A stretch of DNA of 5,322 bases from Syntrophobacter sp. SbD2. Lineage in GTDB: Bacteria; Desulfobacterota; Syntrophobacteria; Syntrophobacterales; Syntrophobacteraceae. Under the pieces are notes generated by a model. That model did no database searches. It was not told the origin of the DNA and saw only the letters and a list, made by a program, of their open reading frames with translations. Every line of letters starts with the position of its first letter. Position 1 is the stretch's first letter. The stretch covers positions 1-5,322 of the forward strand of contig OMSV01000014.1 in NCBI GenBank assembly GCA_900290385.1. The letters run 5' to 3'. Positions 1-5,068 of this stretch are shown here, in pieces. The translations under genes were made by a program, and so were the position numbers.

Positions 1-1070
1 ATGAATCTGAGGGCGGCTGAATTCATGCAGTACCGAAGGCCGGTTGGCGGCGGTCCATCATTGAACACATGTCCAAGGTGTGAATCTCCGTGCCTGCTTC
101 TAACCTCGGTCCTCACCGTGAATAAACCCCGGTCCGTTTTATCCACAATATTGTCCGGCTCAAGAGGCCGCGTAAAGCTTGGCCATCCGGTCCCGGAATC
201 ATACTTGTCGAACGAACCGAAAAGCGGCTCGCCCGAAACGATGTCCACATAGATCCCTTCCTTTTTGTTATCCCAATACTCATTTAGAAACGGCGGTTCG
301 GTGCCACTCTTCTGAGTCACCTTGTATTGCATATCGGTGAGCTTCTTTCGAAGGGTCTCATCATCGGGTTTCGAGTAATTGACCTCGTGCATGGCTGATT
401 TGGCGGTTTCCGGTTCCGATTGAGCGATGTCCATATCCTTACCCCTTACTTTTGTAATAAATTGATCCCGTCCGGACATAAACCTGTAATACTTGTAGCG
501 CACAGGATTTTCCCTGGAATAGCCCTGGTGGTATTCCTCCGCCCTGTAGAATTTCGAAAAAGGCACGATTTCAGTAACAATAGGCTTATCGAAACGGCCG
601 GAACTCTCCAGTTTGCGCTTTGACTCTTCGGCCGCTGCCTTCTGCCCATCATCATGATAAAAGATGACGCTGCGGTACTGCTCGCCCCTGTCCACGAACT
701 GACCGCGAGGGTCCGTGGGGTCTATATGTTTCCAGAAGAAGTCCAGAAGTTCCTCGTAGCTTACTTTTGCGGGGTCGTAAACGACCTGAACGGCTTCCAC
801 GTGTCCCGTTGTCCCGGACGAAACCTCTTCATACGAGGGATTATCCTTGTGCCCGCCCGTATAGCCCGATATGGCTTCAACGACTCCGTTTACTTTTTCG
901 AAATCGGATTCGACACACCAGAAACATCCCCCGGCAAATGTGGCTCTCTGTAACCCGGTATCTTCTTCGCCGGCCAGACTCTCTTCGGCCTGCTTGCCTT
1001 TCGAAGATTCCAATCTCAGCAAGACAAGTCCTGCCAATACGATTAATGCTGTCAGAAAGATCGGTTTCAT
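1..1070 (-). CDS. msrAB: Peptide methionine sulfoxide reductase MsrA-MsrB fusion, exported or membrane-anchored (partial, 3' end cut)
   Basis: Reduces both S- and R-methionine sulfoxide in proteins. The frame is open for 356 codons from ATG 1070-1068 to the window edge, so the C-terminus is missing. Residues 4-18 form a hydrophobic signal or signal-anchor segment after MKP, with no lipobox, which places the enzyme in the periplasm. The MsrA domain (about 42-200) has GGCFWC with Cys49 and Cys52, GYTGG (69-73), GHVE (Glu92), DRGEQYRS (Asp127) and EEYHQGY (178-184). The MsrB domain (about 235 to end) has [11 protein letters not shown] (292-302), [12 protein letters not shown] (329-340) and [11 protein letters not shown], with catalytic Cys348. 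Both zinc-binding CxxC pairs are absent ([15 protein letters not shown]). The usual MsrB resolving-Cys position is Thr294. Cys49, Cys52 and Cys348 are the only cysteines visible. A strong Shine-Dalgarno lies 8 bases upstream of the start. The gene is divergent from the two-component pair, which may regulate it (inference). Confidence 0.95.
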   Translation of the reverse strand, partial: MKPIFLTALIVLAGLVLLRLESSKGKQAEESLAGEEDTGLQRATFAGGCFWCVESDFEKVNGVVEAISGYTGGHKDNPSYEEVSSGTTGHVEAVQVVYDPAKVSYEELLDFFWKHIDPTDPRGQFVDRGEQYRSVIFYHDDGQKAAAEESKRKLESSGRFDKPIVTEIVPFSKFYRAEEYHQGYSRENPVRYKYYRFMSGRDQFITKVRGKDMDIAQSEPETAKSAMHEVNYSKPDDETLRKKLTDMQYKVTQKSGTEPPFLNEYWDNKKEGIYVDIVSGEPLFGSFDKYDSGTGWPSFTRPLEPDNIVDKTDRGLFTVRTEVRSRHGDSHLGHVFNDGPPPTGLRYCMNSAALRF

Positions 1071-1078
1071 ATCAATAT

Positions 1079-1087
1079 CTCCCCTCA
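1079..1087 (-). promoter_or_regulatory. Ribosome binding site of msrAB
   Basis: On the minus strand TGAGGGGAG lies 8 bases before the ATG at 1070. This supports that start, which also yields the N-terminal signal segment. Confidence 0.7.
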
Positions 1088-1092
1088 GTTTA

Positions 1093-1120
1093 CGGCCCCA
1101 TGGTTTCCACTATGGGGCCG
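1093..1120. repeat. Perfect 9-bp inverted repeat in the msrAB leader
   Basis: CGGCCCCAT (1093-1101) and ATGGGGCCG (1112-1120) are exact reverse complements around a 10-base loop. On the minus strand this sits just upstream of the msrAB Shine-Dalgarno, so it could be an operator or a leader hairpin. No T-run follows it on either strand, so a simple intrinsic terminator is unlikely. Confidence 0.6.
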
Positions 1121-1221
1121 ATTAAGTTTAACTCCCGTTAGGACTAAAGTAATTCCTGGAGGTAATGAAAGCGTCAGGGGAATGTAAAGATTAGGTTAGA
1201 TAACGATCTCGATTGGGAGAT

Positions 1222-1249
1222 TTTTCAGCTGAACGGGGATAAACATAGT
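1222..1249 (+). promoter_or_regulatory. Weak candidate promoter for the two-component operon
   Basis: TTTTCA (1222-1227) and CATAGT (1244-1249) are separated by 16 bases, each matching four of six sigma-70 consensus positions. The inverted repeat 1247-1260 overlaps the downstream end, where a repressor or autoregulator could act. The assignment rests only on consensus similarity. Confidence 0.22.
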
Positions 1250-1260
1250 TTGAGCAAACT
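1247..1260. repeat. Operator-like palindrome AGTTTG-AG-CAAACT
   Basis: Six-base arms (1247-1252 and 1255-1260) are exact reverse complements around a 2-base spacer. This is the size expected for a dimeric regulator half-site pair. It lies about 160 bases upstream of the response regulator start. The function is unproven. Confidence 0.35.
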
Positions 1261-1283
1261 CGGATGTGATGCAGCGAAAAGGA

Positions 1284-1299
1284 GGGTTTACTTAAACCC
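1284..1299. repeat. Inverted repeat GGGTTTA-CT-TAAACCC
   Basis: Seven-base arms (1284-1290 and 1293-1299) are perfect reverse complements around CT. An imperfect outer extension (GGAG at 1281-1284 with CTCC at 1302-1305) allows a longer hairpin in the regulator leader. It could be a DNA operator or an RNA structure. Confidence 0.4.
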
Positions 1300-1403
1300 C
1301 GCTCCGCCCGTTGTGTTCGACGGCGGCAGCCACGCAAGCTTGCGGGAAAGCAGCAGGAGTTTTAATGTATGCGTCGGATGGCCAATCGACCGGTGAAAAA
1401 ACC

Positions 1404-1409
1404 TGAGGA
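1404..1409 (+). promoter_or_regulatory. Ribosome binding site that selects the response regulator start at 1418
   Basis: TGAGGA runs into the upstream ATG at 1409, which is too close to serve it. It lies 8 bases before the ATG at 1418, which is normal spacing. The second ATG, giving MAKQGPV, is therefore preferred over the first, giving MKLMAKQ. Confidence 0.6.
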
Positions 1410-1417
1410 TGAAACTC

Positions 1418-2131
1418 ATGGCAAAACAAGGCCCCGTTCTCATTGTTGAGGATGACAATAAGACCGCTTCGCTGATCAGCCTCTATCTCGAGCGCGAAGG
1501 ATACGAGACCGTGCTTGCCTTCGATGGTGTCGAAGCTTTGAAGCTGGTCAGGCAGAAAAATCCTGTGGTTGTCATCCTTGATCTCATGCTGCCCAGGCTT
1601 GACGGCTGGGAGGTGTGCCGCCGGATACGGGAATTTTCGGATGTCCCGATTCTGATGCTCACGGCAAGAGGCGAGGAATTCGACCGGGTCCTCGGGCTGA
1701 CAATTGGCGCTGATGATTATGTGGTTAAACCGTTCAGCCCTCGAGAGCTTGTCGCGCGAATCAAGGCGGTGTTGAGACGAACGAGTATTAGCGCCGGGGA
1801 AAGGTCCGATAATCTCAAGATTGGGGGGCTGGTGCTCGATACTCATAAGCACGAAGTTACGGTGGATGATCGCCCCATTGTACTCACTCCATCGGAATTC
1901 AAGCTTCTTCGATTGCTCATGAATGCACCAGGACGGCTCTTTACACGAGAACAGCTTCTGAACGCGCTTTACCCTCAGGGTGAGCAGGTGGTTGATAGAG
2001 TGATAGATGTGCACATAGGCAATCTCAGGCACAAACTCGAAAAAGACGCCGCCAACCCACGATACATATTGACAGTACGAGGTTTCGGGTACCGGATTGC
2101 CCAAGACAATCAAAAGGAGCCTTCCCAATGA
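1418..2131 (+). CDS. OmpR/PhoB-family response regulator (BaeR-like)
   Basis: Phosphorylation-controlled DNA-binding transcription factor of a two-component system, 237 residues from ATG 1418 (240 from ATG 1409). Using numbering from 1409, the receiver domain (about 9-125) has the acidic pair Asp15/Asp16 in VEDD, phosphoacceptor Asp58 in ILDLMLP, switch Thr85 in MLTAR and Lys107 in VKPF. The C-terminal winged helix (about 137-232) has LTPSEFKLLRLL, the recognition-helix region VVDRVIDVHIGNLRHKL and the wing RGFGYRI. The stretch FSDVPILMLTARGEEFDRVL resembles BaeR-type regulators, but I do not assign orthology. It overlaps the kinase gene by 4 bases (ATGA), so the two should be translationally coupled. 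Likely targets are the divergent msrAB and its own operon, by position only. All catalytic residues are present. Confidence 0.95.
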   Translation: MAKQGPVLIVEDDNKTASLISLYLEREGYETVLAFDGVEALKLVRQKNPVVVILDLMLPRLDGWEVCRRIREFSDVPILMLTARGEEFDRVLGLTIGADDYVVKPFSPRELVARIKAVLRRTSISAGERSDNLKIGGLVLDTHKHEVTVDDRPIVLTPSEFKLLRLLMNAPGRLFTREQLLNALYPQGEQVVDRVIDVHIGNLRHKLEKDAANPRYILTVRGFGYRIAQDNQKEPSQ

Positions 2132-3225
2132 AACAGGGCATGCTCTTGAAACTGCTGGCAATCAATGTACCTGTGGTCGCACTGGTAATACTTGTCCTCT
2201 GGCTGGTTCTCGACACTCTCGCAGCCGATTACTTCATGGTGCTCATGAAGGAGTACAGGATCAGTCCTACTGATGCGCACCAGATGTTCATCCACTCCGT
2301 ACACCGCTATCTTCTTTGGACCAGTATGGGCGCACTGGTCCTGGGCACACTGCTGAGCCTCCCGCTTATTCAAATGGCGCTGCGGCCGCTTTACCATATG
2401 ATAAAAACAACCCGCCTCATTGCCAGGGGTGATTATTCCTCCAGAGTGCGGGCAGCTTCTCGCGATGAGATCGGCGAATTGGCAAAAGCTTTCAACCAGA
2501 TGGCCGCAAGCCTCCAACGCGTCGAACAACTCAGACGGGACATGGTTTCCGATGTCGCCCACGAGCTTCGCACACCTTTAACAAACATCAGGGGATACCT
2601 CGAGGCGCTTCAAGACGGTGTTGTCCCACCGACGCAGGAAACCTTCCAACTGCTTCTGGAAGAAACACTGAGACTGATTTCCCTCGTGGAAAACTTGCTC
2701 CAGTTGGCCCGGGCCGATGCTGCAAGATTGAGTCTTGACTTGGAGGAAACAGATATCGCTGAACTGGCCTCACTTGCTTTGAGAAAATTCGATCTGGAAT
2801 TCAAACAGAAAGATATCCAGGTCACGGCGCAACTGGGTGAAACCGGAGTTGCGGTGCCGGCCGACCGTGAAAAACTCAGCCGGGTGATAGAAAACCTTCT
2901 GAAGAACGCTTTGCAGTATACGCCCGAAGGTGGGTCCGTATCGGTCCGTACAGAGATCTCCGGCCAGGAGCTGAAATTCTTGGTCGAAAATAGCGGCCCG
3001 GGGATAGAAGCCAAAGACCTGCCATTTATTTTCGAGCGTTTCTATCGAGCAGAAAAATCCCGATCCAGAGACTTTGGAGGCACTGGAATAGGGCTCGCCA
3101 TAGTAAAGGAGATCCTTGAAGCCCACGAAGGCAAAACAGGAGTGGAAAGCGCTCCAGGCAGAACCCTGTTCTGGTTCAGCCTGCCTCTCGGGGATCGCAC
3201 GCAGCTAAGCAGGACTGAGGACTGA
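2128..3225 (+). CDS. Membrane sensor histidine kinase, HAMP-HisKA-HATPase type
   Basis: Cognate kinase of the preceding regulator, 365 residues, with AAGGAG 8 bases before the ATG. TM1 is about 7-29. A short extracytoplasmic segment of about 32 residues (30-61) has several charged residues, two His and three Met but no Cys. TM2 is about 62-84. HAMP (about 85-137) includes the LRPLYHM entry and DEIGEL. The HisKA H-box is SDVAHELRTPL with phosphoacceptor His145. The ATPase domain has N-box ENLLKNALQYTPEGG (Asn256, Asn260), a G1 box reading NSGPGI with Asn288 where Asp is common, an F-box FERFYRAEKSR and a G2 box GGTGIGLAIVKEI. The segment after G2 is slightly compressed (HEGKTGVESAPGRTLFWF). 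The tiny sensing loop argues against a folded ligand domain: the signal may be sensed in the membrane or through a partner protein (inference). Confidence 0.95.
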   Translation: MKQGMLLKLLAINVPVVALVILVLWLVLDTLAADYFMVLMKEYRISPTDAHQMFIHSVHRYLLWTSMGALVLGTLLSLPLIQMALRPLYHMIKTTRLIARGDYSSRVRAASRDEIGELAKAFNQMAASLQRVEQLRRDMVSDVAHELRTPLTNIRGYLEALQDGVVPPTQETFQLLLEETLRLISLVENLLQLARADAARLSLDLEETDIAELASLALRKFDLEFKQKDIQVTAQLGETGVAVPADREKLSRVIENLLKNALQYTPEGGSVSVRTEISGQELKFLVENSGPGIEAKDLPFIFERFYRAEKSRSRDFGGTGIGLAIVKEILEAHEGKTGVESAPGRTLFWFSLPLGDRTQLSRTED

Positions 3226-3436
3226 GCAAAAGCGGCGAGACCACCCACCCGCGATACGGGGCGGAAGCGGGAGGCCTCCTGATCGATTAATTCTTTACCG
3301 TATCTTGATCTTTTCCTTAAAATTTCCTCACCTTAAATGGTTACCTTTGAGGCAACCCGGACAATCAGCGGTCATCAGACATACGGTTTGAATACAAAAA
3401 AAAGGTAGGGCTTCCGGGCGAACGGAGAGAACACAA
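3226..3436. other. Intergenic spacer after the kinase gene
   Basis: I see no gene in this stretch. It contains a weak hairpin (CCCGC 3248-3252 with GCGGG 3267-3271, 14-base loop, no T-run), the palindrome GGAGGCCTCC (3270-3279), AT-rich DNA from 3284 to 3340 with a candidate promoter, and an A8 run (3396-3403). Confidence 0.5.
3294..3323 (+). promoter_or_regulatory. Candidate sigma-70-like promoter for the 49-codon ORF and the UGA-containing msrA
   Basis: TTTACC (3294-3299) and TAAAAT (3318-3323) are 18 bases apart, matching four and five of six consensus positions, in the AT-rich spacer. The position would drive the two coupled genes downstream. Consensus similarity is the only evidence. 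Confidence 0.3.
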
Positions 3437-3586
3437 ATGACTTCCTTGCCAAAGAGACTGACCGAGTTTGCCTTTGCTCCGAGGAGCAGGATCGTCTGGC
3501 TGGGTTTTTTCTGGGCAGCGCGCTTTGTCCATATAACCCTCCTGCCGAAGACGGAACGCAACAAATCAAACAGGGGGAAATCATGA
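3437..3586 (+). CDS. Hypothetical 49-residue small protein with one hydrophobic segment, coupled to the selenoprotein msrA
   Basis: I do not recognise this protein. The ATG at 3437 is preceded by GGAGAG with 7 bases of spacing. The frame runs 49 codons and its TGA overlaps the ATG of the next gene in an ATGA junction, the same arrangement as the regulator-kinase pair. It begins MTSLPKRLTEFAFAPRSR, then has a hydrophobic aromatic stretch at about 19-36 (IVWLGFFWAARFVHITLL), then a basic polar tail. It contains no cysteine. It could be a small membrane protein, or a leader peptide whose translation delivers ribosomes to msrA. It could also be chance, because the frame is short and no homology could be tested. 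The good ribosome binding site and the 4-base overlap are the main support. Confidence 0.45.
   Translation: MTSLPKRLTEFAFAPRSRIVWLGFFWAARFVHITLLPKTERNKSNRGKS
3572..3577 (+). promoter_or_regulatory. Ribosome binding site selecting the true msrA start at 3583
   Basis: AGGGGG lies 5 bases before the ATG at 3583. It supports initiation well upstream of the in-frame UGA, so ribosomes must decode the UGA to make MsrA. Confidence 0.65.
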
Positions 3587-4269
3587 ATAGTCCATCAGAA
3601 ATCCCGGCAAACATGGACAATCAACACCTCGCCCGCCCAGCTGCGGCGACTGGGGAAATCGAAACCGCGACTTTTGCTCTTGGCTGATTTTGGGGTGCTG
3701 ATGCCCAGTTTGGCAGCATCAAAGGAGTGATTCGTACGCGGGCCGGCTACACAGGCGGCAATAAGGAAAATCCAACCTACCACGCTTTGGGTGACCATGC
3801 CGAGAGCATAGAGATCGACTATGACCCGGCCGTTATTTCATACGGGGAATTACTTGAAATCTTTTGGAAGAGCCATGATCCGGGAAGCAACCCGTGGTCG
3901 AGGCAGTATATGTCGGCAGTATTCTACCACAATGAAGAACAGGAAAAGCTGGCCGTTGAATCCATGAAACGGGAGGAGGCAAGGACACACAGGAAGATAT
4001 ACACTGAGATATCTCCTGCCGCCAGGTTCTATATGGCGGAAGACTATCACCAGAAGTACTACCTGAGGCAGAGGCCGGAATTGATAAGAGAACTAATGGC
4101 TATATATCCGTCCAATGAAGACTTTCTGAATTCTACGGTCGCAGCGCGGCTGAACGGCTATCTTGCCCTGAAAGGCCCCTACACGGCCCTTCAGGCGGAG
4201 CTGGGAGATCTGCTGCTGCCCGGGGAAAGCAGAAAGCTGCTGGATATTGTCAGAGGCCCTGACCGTTGA
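3583..4269 (+). CDS. msrA: Selenocysteine-containing peptide methionine sulfoxide reductase MsrA (in-frame UGA at codon 35)
   Basis: Reduces methionine-S-sulfoxide; no signal peptide, so cytoplasmic. From ATG 3583 the frame is 228 residues and open apart from one TGA (3685-3687, codon 35). That TGA falls exactly on the MsrA catalytic cysteine: ATFALG-U-FWGADAQF aligns with the family motif GCFWG. Around it the domain is intact: GYTGG (55-59), NPTYH (63-67), DHAES with Glu74, YDP (80-82), FWKSHDP (94-100), RQYMSAVFYH (107-116) and AEDYHQKYYLR (152-162). There is no cysteine anywhere, so no intramolecular resolving Cys. Compared with MsrAB in this window, the loop before QY is five residues shorter and lacks the usual Asp and Arg of DxGxQYR. 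A SECIS-like hairpin follows the UGA. The alternative is a nonsense-mutated pseudogene, less likely because the rest is undamaged. A GTG at 3727 is a false start that omits the active site. Confidence 0.9.
3685..3687 (+). other. UGA selenocysteine codon at the MsrA active site
   Basis: TGA is in frame with both the upstream start at 3583 and the downstream MsrA reading. It sits between GGC (Gly34) and TTT (Phe36) of the GUFWG motif, at the nucleophile position. Sec at this position is known in a few bacterial and algal MsrA proteins. Confidence 0.88.
3688..3723 (+). promoter_or_regulatory. Bacterial SECIS-like hairpin downstream of the UGA
   Basis: TGCC (3702-3705) pairs with GGCA (3712-3715) around the loop CAGTTT. 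A TGA bulge (3699-3701) is followed by a lower stem of GGTGC (3694-3698) with GCATC (3716-3720), including one G-U pair. TTT/AAA can close the base. The loop starts 18 bases after the UGA, within the range usual for bacterial SECIS elements. The upper bulge-stem-loop is 17 nt and begins 11 nt after the UGA, as in E. coli fdhF. A weaker point is that the loop G is third rather than first or second. A competing 7-bp pairing GGTGCTG/CAGCATC is also possible. Confidence 0.65.
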
Positions 4270-4283
4270 TCGTTCGGTCCAGG
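4258..4283 (+). terminator. Imperfect hairpin over the msrA stop codon
   Basis: CCTGACCG (4258-4265) pairs with CGGTCCAGG (4275-4283) with one bulged C, around a 9-base loop that contains the stop codon. No T-run follows directly; a short one (CTTTTTC) appears only near 4310. It may be a weak 3'-end structure rather than a true terminator. Confidence 0.22.
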
Positions 4284-4350
4284 CAAGCGGCGGGCTGGAG
4301 GTTCAGTGTCTTTTTCAAGAACCGTTAGTTAAGCCCGGCGCCATCCTGGA

Positions 4351-4378
4351 TTGACATTGGGGATTACGGTGCTTAGAT
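4351..4378 (+). promoter_or_regulatory. Candidate promoter with a perfect -35 for the methionine-rich protein gene
   Basis: TTGACA (4351-4356) is a perfect sigma-70 -35 hexamer. TTAGAT (4373-4378), 16 bases downstream, is a poor -10. If real, the start would be near 4385 with a leader of about 200 bases before the ATG at 4585. Confidence 0.35.
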
Positions 4379-4403
4379 GTGGCGCATGAAAATGCGGTTC
4401 ACA
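4378..4403 (+). repeat. Hairpin with GAAA tetraloop
   Basis: CGCAT (4383-4387) and ATGCG (4392-4396) close a GAAA loop. TGTG (4378-4381) and CACA (4400-4403) form an outer stem across a small G/GTT internal loop. It overlaps the candidate -10, so it may be a DNA site or part of a transcript from further upstream. Confidence 0.4.
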
Positions 4404-4584
4404 GTTCAAAGGCTTATTAACATCTGACACAGTATGCTTTTCTGCGTAATTACGGGCCGCTGCACCTAATTCGAGAGGGGGTGAATCCAGCCAATTGCTG
4501 ATCTAGAGTACTGTCGAATGGAAAGAGTCGCAGGTCCGTCATAAAGTTTCGGTTTCACATCAACGTAAGATAAGGAGATTTTAA

Positions 4585-5058
4585 ATGCAAAATCGCAGCA
4601 GGTTTTTGGCAATTTCTTTAGTCGTTTTTCTCTCACTCGGCATCTTCGCCGTAGCTGGATATGCTGCTGAGGACCAGTCAATGCAGGCAGGTAAGACGGC
4701 GATCATGGAAGGCGCCAAGAAGATGATGGAAGGTAACAAAATGATAATGGATATAGCGGCCAAAAAAGGAATGAAAGACGCAGACTTTACGGCGGCTGAA
4801 AAGATGATGACGGACGGCTATGCCATGGTGACCAAAGGCGAAAGCATGATGACCGGCAGCACGATGGACGAAGGCAAGAAAATGGTGGGCAAAGGCACAA
4901 AAATGATGCTGGATGCGCAGATAATGACGACCGCCGCTGTTAATAAGAAGGGCATTTCCTCAGATTGTATGAACGCTTCTGAATTGTGCGCGTATGGCGA
5001 ATACAAGATAAAAGAAGGTGGGTTGGATTGGTTTTTTGGCGGCGCTACCGGCTATTAG
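4585..5058 (+). CDS. Exported methionine-rich small protein of unknown function
   Basis: This 157-residue protein is not a family I can name. AAGGAG lies 7 bases before the ATG. Residues 1-28 form a typical Sec signal peptide (MQNRSR, hydrophobic 7-24, then GYAA-ED), so the mature protein is periplasmic or secreted. The mature part of about 129 residues holds 18 methionines (about 14%), many paired (47-48, 74-75, 88-89, 107-108), with abundant Lys, Gly and Ala. Loose repeats of the form EGxKMMxxG recur, as in EGAKKMMEGNKM, AEKMMTDGYAM and DEGKKMVGKGTKMM. They suggest an amphipathic helical bundle. Two cysteines near the C-terminus (Cys128, Cys135) could form a disulfide. Plausible roles are a methionine-based oxidant sink, an Msr substrate, or a Cu(I)/Ag(I) binder. 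All are inference from composition and neighbours. Its own promoter region suggests separate transcription from msrA. Confidence 0.88.
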   Translation: MQNRSRFLAISLVVFLSLGIFAVAGYAAEDQSMQAGKTAIMEGAKKMMEGNKMIMDIAAKKGMKDADFTAAEKMMTDGYAMVTKGESMMTGSTMDEGKKMVGKGTKMMLDAQIMTTAAVNKKGISSDCMNASELCAYGEYKIKEGGLDWFFGGATGY

Positions 5059-5068
5059 CAGTAACACT

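Larger units (their letters stand above)
1071..1408. other. Divergent intergenic region between msrAB and the response regulator
   Basis: This 338-base region separates the minus-strand msrAB from the plus-strand regulator, so it should hold promoters for both. I find no convincing gene in it. It contains three inverted repeats (1093-1120, 1247-1260, 1284-1299). It also has two loosely similar G-rich/A-rich stretches beginning GGGGA at 1177 and 1236, which could be degenerate direct repeats for a dimeric regulator. A weak sigma-70-like pair for msrAB can be drawn on the minus strand (TTACTT, 16 bases, TAAACT, near 1125-1152), but it is not strong enough to list separately. Confidence 0.6.
4270..4584. 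other. Intergenic region between msrA and the methionine-rich protein gene
   Basis: This 315-base region has no convincing gene or tRNA. It holds a TTGACA promoter-like element (4351), a GAAA-capped hairpin (4378-4403), an AT-rich patch (4413-4423) and a G-run (4477-4481). A long leader of about 200 bases would separate the promoter from the downstream start, leaving room for an RNA element, but I recognise no known riboswitch. Confidence 0.5.

Noticed and set aside
654..1141. Plus-strand open frames opposite msrAB
   Set aside because: They are antisense to a continuous MsrA-MsrB reading on the minus strand and their proteins are low-sense.
1165..1194. Ten-codon leader peptide ORF (ATG to TAG) in the divergent region
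   Set aside because: The GGAGG is only 2 bases from the ATG, too close for efficient initiation, and the peptide shows no regulatory codon run.
1292..2161. 289-residue minus-strand open frame opposite the response regulator
   Set aside because: It is antisense to a clear regulator gene with all catalytic motifs, and its translation shows no domain.
3326..3352. CCTCA/TGAGG inverted repeat in the spacer after the kinase gene
   Set aside because: Five-base arms with a 17-base loop are expected by chance, and nothing else supports it.
3584..3586. A second Sec codon at the TGA ending the 49-codon ORF
   Set aside because: Reading through gives no recognisable domain, and the TGA overlaps the msrA start as an ordinary ATGA junction.
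3583..4269. msrA as a pseudogene inactivated by a nonsense mutation
   Set aside because: The stop is UGA, lies precisely on the catalytic cysteine, is the sole lesion, and is followed by a SECIS-like hairpin; random decay would rarely give all four. It cannot be fully excluded without knowing whether selenocysteine machinery is present.
4377..4427. 16-residue ORF (MWRMKMRF...) downstream of TTGACA
   Set aside because: It has no properly spaced ribosome binding site and overlaps the GAAA hairpin and candidate -10.
4441..4560. Possible tRNA or selC-like tRNA-Sec around GGGGGTGAATCC
   Set aside because: A T-loop-like string is present, but no acceptor stem, anticodon arm or D arm can be paired around it.
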